The position numbers and the translations under genes were made by a program. From an uncultured Lachnospiraceae bacterium (GTDB lineage Bacteria; Bacillota; Clostridia; Lachnospirales; Lachnospiraceae), in the NCBI GenBank assembly GCA_946558695.1, contig CAMNTQ010000001.1, positions 1-64,000 on the forward strand: DNA of 64,000 nucleotides, in the 5' to 3' direction. The notes beneath the pieces were generated by a model. That model had not been told where the DNA came from, searched no databases, and saw nothing but the letters and a program-made list of their open reading frames with translations. Every line of letters starts with the position of its first letter. Positions within the stretch are counted from its first letter, which is position 1. This document shows positions 60,577 through 64,000 of this stretch, piece after piece.

Positions 60577-60987
60577 TTACGATGGATCCTCATAAGAGAA
60601 ATCGCTCTGTACTGCCATTGTTACTTCTGTCTCAATCACCCCGTTCACTCCGCCTCCGGTACGCTTTACGGAAACCTGCGCGTCATAGGTAGTAACAGAG
60701 CCGTCTGACAAGGTTTCCTTGAATTCGAGCACTTTGTTTTCCGCCGCTGCCGTGCGGAGTACCCGGTGTACTGCTGTCGTGGAATCATTCTTATACTTAA
60801 ACTTATATTTCATGTCTCCGACATCTCCGATTCCATTTTCATACTGTTTGTTTTTATCGTTCAGACCCGTATTCTCTACCTTCTCAGCCTCAACTCCCAG
60901 ATCTGGTATTTCTTTTAAGCCTACCAGTTCAATCCATGCTTCCGAACCTTTTTCACGGTATTCTAATTTTGCTCCATTCGCCAGCAT
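60577..60987 (-). CDS. Major tail tube protein
   Basis: 136-residue beta-rich protein: MLANGAKLEYREKGSEAWIE, VGLKEIPDLGVEAEKVENTG and GIGDVGDMKYKFKYKND. The pattern of a small tail tube subunit directly upstream of the chaperone pair is standard for siphophages. Confidence 0.85.
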   Translation of the reverse strand: MLANGAKLEYREKGSEAWIELVGLKEIPDLGVEAEKVENTGLNDKNKQYENGIGDVGDMKYKFKYKNDSTTAVHRVLRTAAAENKVLEFKETLSDGSVTTYDAQVSVKRTGGGVNGVIETEVTMAVQSDFSYEDPS

Positions 60988-60999
60988 ATGCTTCCTCCT

Positions 61000-61371
61000 T
61001 TATTTATTCCAAAATACCTGTTTTGTATCATTGTCGATAATCCCCTCATAACGCATGATTTTGTGCCTGAATCCACTCGCGGAAGGGTTGTCCATGCATT
61101 GCGTACGCACAAGCCCTAAATTTGATATCACATCATCCACTGTTACAGCCGTAGGTGAAGTGCTCTTTTCATCCCATATGTCAATACGGTACCTGATCTG
61201 CGACTTGTCCTCCTTCACTTGTTTTCCCGAAAATGTATGCTCAAGCACTTTGTTTTCCTCTTCGATATACTGTATCGCCGGCAGTTTCACAAAGTCTTCC
61301 GGATACTGGTCAGATACATTGTCAAATTGCCGGCTCAGCGCTGTAAAGATTTCATCTTTTACATTGATCAT
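61000..61371 (-). CDS. Putative tail completion/terminator protein
   Basis: 123 residues: MINVKDEIFTALSRQFDNVS, PAIQYIEEENKVLEHTFSGK, then RYRIDIWDEKSTSPTAVTVD. Size, fold signs and position between the gp10-like gene and tail tube gene fit a tail terminator (gpU-like). Specific family not recognised. Confidence 0.7.
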   Translation of the reverse strand: MINVKDEIFTALSRQFDNVSDQYPEDFVKLPAIQYIEEENKVLEHTFSGKQVKEDKSQIRYRIDIWDEKSTSPTAVTVDDVISNLGLVRTQCMDNPSASGFRHKIMRYEGIIDNDTKQVFWNK

Positions 61372-61373
61372 TT

Positions 61374-61895
61374 TTAAAGCCTCCTTAACTCTTCTTTTAT
61401 TCTTTTTGAAATAATCTCAATCACCTCTTTTTCATTGTTCTTCAAGGCAGGGTATAGAAACGGATCTGCGGCCTGACCATTTATCTGATAAAAGATCCCA
61501 TCCTCCGTCTCCATCGAAAACCAGTGGTAGCGTTCTGCATCCGCCCGATTTACCTGACTTTCATGTACCCACCATGGCTCCTGTACATATACCGGGGCGG
61601 CATTCGGGGAGATATTCGCATGGTTTGCTTCACCTTTTGGTCCGGTTCCAAACTCCTGATATATGCCCTGAGGAACGTTTGTATACACTTCCCCGTGTAC
61701 CTCATGCCCTTTTGTGTGAACATCCGTCAAAATCTTTTCTCTTAGTTCACCGGAATTTACATGGGCTTTTAATTTAGCAGCACTTTGTACATAGCTGCAC
61801 GCTTCTTTCACCGCCCTTTCAGTCAGACGCATGTCCACAGCCGTATCCAATTGTCTGCAAATCTGTTCGACTCCGCTTATCTGAAAAGCAATCAC
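61374..61895 (-). CDS. HK97 gp10-like head-tail joining protein
   Basis: 173 residues with the family segment LKAHVNSGELREKILTDVHT, HGEVYTNVPQGIYQEFGTGP and a C-terminal PFLYPALKNNEKEVIEIISK. Its start overlaps the stop of the head closure gene by four bases. Confidence 0.88.
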   Translation of the reverse strand: MIAFQISGVEQICRQLDTAVDMRLTERAVKEACSYVQSAAKLKAHVNSGELREKILTDVHTKGHEVHGEVYTNVPQGIYQEFGTGPKGEANHANISPNAAPVYVQEPWWVHESQVNRADAERYHWFSMETEDGIFYQINGQAADPFLYPALKNNEKEVIEIISKRIKEELRRL

Positions 61896-62260
61896 AGTTT
61901 TTTCACCTCCAGCATAAGGTTCTTATAGGTTTTTATCGAAATGATATAGTAGTCTGGTTTTTCCTCTTCATAAAGCCGGATTCCGTCGTTTTCCTTCAGC
62001 AGTACGTCGCCGATCCGATATACTTCTGTACCCAGTCCCTCATCATAGGTGACTGTATACTTTCCTTCCAGCTTTATATTCTGGATGCGGTTGATCTCAT
62101 TGCCATATTGAGCAATCTGCAGCTTACTGGCTGCGGGCCATACAATCGCATATAATCCCTTTCCTGTTCCATAGCTCTTATTCGGCCCGCCTTCATTATC
62201 CTTACCCACTTTTAACGGGTGATGGTATATTTGTATCCTCCTGTTTCTTTTCAAACGCAT
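61892..62260 (-). CDS. Head closure protein
   Basis: About 122 residues starting MRLKRNRRIQIYHHPLKVGK, beta-rich, with ASKLQIAQYGNEINRIQNIK and IGDVLLKENDGIRLYEEEK. Position and pattern fit a gp16-like/SPP1-type head closure factor. The track ORF is 39 codons too long at the N-terminus, overlapping the connector gene. Confidence 0.75.
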   Translation of the reverse strand: MRLKRNRRIQIYHHPLKVGKDNEGGPNKSYGTGKGLYAIVWPAASKLQIAQYGNEINRIQNIKLEGKYTVTYDEGLGTEVYRIGDVLLKENDGIRLYEEEKPDYYIISIKTYKNLMLEVKKL

Positions 62261-62549
62261 GTCCGCCACACCTCGCAATCCTTGCACTTCTGATCTGCCG
62301 CTGAACGGATTCCGGAAGGTCGTCAAATGTATAACTTCCGCCGCCCTCCGTCCTCCCTTTTTCTCCTTCCGTACCAAGCCGGTTATAATCTATTAATGCG
62401 ATCCTTCGAGGAAGGCCGGCAAGTTTTTCAGGTATGTATGTACGGTTTGTTTCCAGCAGTACAAAAGATTTTGCATCTTCCAACAGCGAAGTCAGCAAAT
62501 CTGCATCGGTTTCCTCTGTACGCTGCTTCAACCATATGATGTCATCCAT
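62202..62549 (-). CDS. Head-tail connector protein (gp6-like)
   Basis: About 115 residues: MDDIIWLKQRTEETDADLLT, SLLEDAKSFVLLETNRTYIP, IALIDYNRLGTEGEKGRTEG and YTFDDLPESVQRQIRSARI. This is the helical connector pattern of HK97-gp6-like proteins. The start at MDDII follows AAAGGA and comes right after the stop of the preceding small gene; the longer track N-terminus is unlikely. Confidence 0.85.
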   Translation of the reverse strand: MDDIIWLKQRTEETDADLLTSLLEDAKSFVLLETNRTYIPEKLAGLPRRIALIDYNRLGTEGEKGRTEGGGSYTFDDLPESVQRQIRSARIARCGGHAFEKKQEDTNIPSPVKSG

Positions 62550-62550
62550 C

Positions 62551-62793
62551 TTATTTTGCATCCTTTTCACCTGTTTTGCTCTGAGCATTTTCTTTTGAAC
62601 CCACATTCAGCGTATCCAGAACCACTTTCCACCCTTCCTTAACTAACTTATCCTTTGTTTCCTTGTCAAAAGTGTTCTTCGTCTGTTTTCCTTTCTTTAA
62701 TGCCCACATTTCTTTAAATCCCTCCTTCTTAAGCTTCTCTGCCGATTCTTTTGATTCTGTACTGCGCTCTACATTGTTTCTCTTTAACCGCAT
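62551..62793 (-). CDS. Small charged phage protein between capsid and connector
   Basis: 80 residues rich in Lys and Glu (MRLKRNNVERSTESKESAEKL; KTKDKLVKEGW-like middle). No family is recognised. It lies in the head-gene run and ends just before the connector start, so it is probably translated, perhaps as a minor head or decoration protein. Confidence 0.6.
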   Translation of the reverse strand: MRLKRNNVERSTESKESAEKLKKEGFKEMWALKKGKQTKNTFDKETKDKLVKEGWKVVLDTLNVGSKENAQSKTGEKDAK

Positions 62794-62810
62794 CTTTCTT
62801 CCTCCTGTCC

Positions 62811-63755
62811 TTATTCACCTTTTGGTTCGGCATCCTTGATACTTACATAAAGAGAATCTTTTTTGTTATCAGAAATCCAAATATCATGGAACCTGCGGTA
62901 ATCCATAGACCACGCATTTGCTTTCTGATAATTATCAGGTGTAAAGATTCTCATCTTGTCCTGTTTGGTTATGGCGATTGGAGTAATCCTCGGCATAATC
63001 ATGAAATTAATGTCCAAGGCAGTCGAGCCTTTGGCATATCCTCCTTCCTTCTGGCCTTCTGTTTTTCCATCGTAAATCGCAATCGCAGTATACATGCGAT
63101 TCGCCGGTGTCGAGATAATCGGCACTTCATCTACAGACGGGACATTTGTCTGGATTCCGCCTTTAGAGAAGGTAATGCTCCTGATCTTCTCCGCCAGTTC
63201 GAGTTCCAATTCCATGATAAATTCGTCAGTAGCATGTGCTACCAACGGACCATTATATCCAATCTCTCTGACGGCCTTGATTCCTTCTTTTAATTTTCTT
63301 AATGAAGAGGTTCCCGTCGCTCCCGGTGTATATCCGTAATTGACCATTCCGGCTTTTTTCGCCTCCATCGCCGTTGTTGCAATATTAGAGATTCTATATG
63401 CATCAATTTCAGGAAGCACGAAATTACGCTGAAATTCTGCCATCACAGAAGACGCTGTTACTACAAAATCAGTCTCGTCTACATCCATAGCATCAAGCTG
63501 GAACTTTCTGCCCCTGTCCTGTGTCATCTTTCTTGTCTCATACTCGAATGTTACGGCTCCCTGAACGTATCCTTCGTCTCTGTCATATTCTCCCATGCCC
63601 TGCACTGACATTTTAGGTATCTTTACTTCCGCGCCGCCGTTATATTTTACTTTTCCGGCATTTGCGTCCATCCATCCGGTTACAGACTCCCTTACTGCGA
63701 TCTGGTCTAACTGTTTCTGAAATATTGTTGCTGCTGCCAATGTGTTAATAGCCAT
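62811..63755 (-). CDS. Phage major capsid protein
   Basis: 314 residues: MAINTLAAATIFQKQLDQIA, VRESVTGWMDANAGKVKYNG, GAEVKIPKMSVQGMGEYDRD and DRGRKFQLDAMDVDETDFVV, with a C-terminal IMPRITPIAITKQDKMRIFT. This is a HK97-fold capsid of the kind paired with a separate scaffold gene. It has its own ribosome site and follows the scaffold closely. Confidence 0.92.
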   Translation of the reverse strand: MAINTLAAATIFQKQLDQIAVRESVTGWMDANAGKVKYNGGAEVKIPKMSVQGMGEYDRDEGYVQGAVTFEYETRKMTQDRGRKFQLDAMDVDETDFVVTASSVMAEFQRNFVLPEIDAYRISNIATTAMEAKKAGMVNYGYTPGATGTSSLRKLKEGIKAVREIGYNGPLVAHATDEFIMELELELAEKIRSITFSKGGIQTNVPSVDEVPIISTPANRMYTAIAIYDGKTEGQKEGGYAKGSTALDINFMIMPRITPIAITKQDKMRIFTPDNYQKANAWSMDYRRFHDIWISDNKKDSLYVSIKDAEPKGE

Positions 63756-63775
63756 ATTCTATCCCTTCCTTTCTT

Positions 63776-64000
63776 TTAAAACGGAGCGCTCATTGCCTTC
63801 GCAATCTGCTCCTCCAAAGCTTTTTCTTCATTCCCTGAAGCTCTTTTGGGCGGCTCCCCGCCTTTTAAACGTTCCTCAACCGCTTTTTCAACCGCACTCT
63901 GGAAAGCCTTCTCAATCGCTGATATCGACTTATTGCATGAGTCCGCATCTGTGTAATTAAGAACCTCTGCCAATTCAAGCGGAATGTTCTTTTCTGTCAG
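63776..64000 (-). CDS. Capsid scaffolding protein, 3' part (DUF4355-like)
   Basis: The open frame continues past the right edge; the listed track start is internal. The visible C-terminus reads LTEKNIPLELAEVLNYTDAD, SAIEKAFQSAVEKAVEERLK and ends EEQIAKAMSAPF. This is the typical tail of scaffolding proteins encoded just upstream of the major capsid gene. Confidence 0.8.
   Translation of the reverse strand: MTEKNIPLELAEVLNYTDADSCNKSISAIEKAFQSAVEKAVEERLKGGEPPKRASGNEEKALEEQIAKAMSAPF

Larger units (their letters stand above)
51105..64000 (-). mobile_element. Siphovirus-type prophage, late region (continues past right edge)
   Basis: Reading in the direction of transcription: scaffold, major capsid, small linker protein, head-tail connector, head closure, HK97-gp10-like, tail completion, tail tube, two chaperone-type proteins, tape measure, distal tail proteins, large tail-tip protein, XhlA-like, holin and endolysin. 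The left end falls near 51.1 kb, directly against the broken TauA-like gene; the exact junction is inferred from loss of similarity at FGADK. Terminase, portal, replication genes and integrase are not in the window. Confidence 0.85.

Overview
The window looks like a chromosomal segment of a Gram-positive gut anaerobe, most likely a Lachnospiraceae (Clostridia) member. Supporting signs are moderate GC, strong GGAGG-type ribosome sites, sigma-A promoters with 17-bp spacers, several TTG/GTG starts, oxygen-sensitive 2-hydroxyacyl-CoA-dehydratase-type proteins, anaerobic-type cobalamin genes and a YesM/YesN sugar-ABC module. I cannot name the species. Nearly every gene is on the minus strand; the pseudouridine synthase at 16.45 kb is the only convincing plus-strand gene.

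Region 1 (1-16.3 kb): the 5' part of rpsB; two paralogous secreted NlpC/P60 hydrolases; a small membrane protein that may be a 3'-truncated relic; a Rieske-fused FAD oxidoreductase; glutamate synthase gltB-gltD; a CPBP protease/YbaK pair; a dihydrouridine synthase; an HEXXH protein with a TTG start; thioredoxin and a Nudix hydrolase. Region 2 (16.4-24.8 kb): RluA-type pseudouridine synthase, a hybrid PAS histidine kinase followed by glgX, a Cu/Zn superoxide dismutase, and a flavodoxin/DUF5714/small-protein operon.

Region 3 (24.8-36.8 kb): a double-cubane-cluster protein (DCCP) operon with its ATP-dependent activase, a DUF3343 protein and a small uncharacterised ORF. Upstream of it lies a cobamide operon (cbiJET fusion, cbiA, cobT, cobU, cobS, a short CobU-like kinase, cobC, cbiB) that ends with a class-V aminotransferase of the cysteine desulfurase family. 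Region 4 (36.8-47.0 kb): an eight-gene unit with AraC-type response regulator, YesM-type kinase, a catalytically degenerate double ABC ATPase, a sugar-type ABC transporter (binding protein, ATPase, permease), an esterase and an amidohydrolase. Its leader carries a promoter followed by an intrinsic terminator, so attenuation is likely.

Region 5 (47.1-64 kb): an NMT1/TauA-type substrate-binding protein gene is broken by two insertions. The first is a compact element of about 3.2 kb (large serine recombinase, a small companion ORF and cutC). Its ends resolve to a GG/CC core, and the joined ends give a symmetric attP-like dyad: 10-bp arms, each exactly 16 bp from the core. Removing the element restores the reading frame of the target gene. 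The second is a siphovirus-type prophage whose lysis, tail, head-completion and capsid genes run from about 51.1 kb past the right edge; its own integrase and other end are outside the window.

The most noteworthy items are the small cutC-carrying serine-recombinase element, the double targeting of one transporter gene, and the pseudo-ATPase lying between a sensor kinase and the transporter it probably serves.
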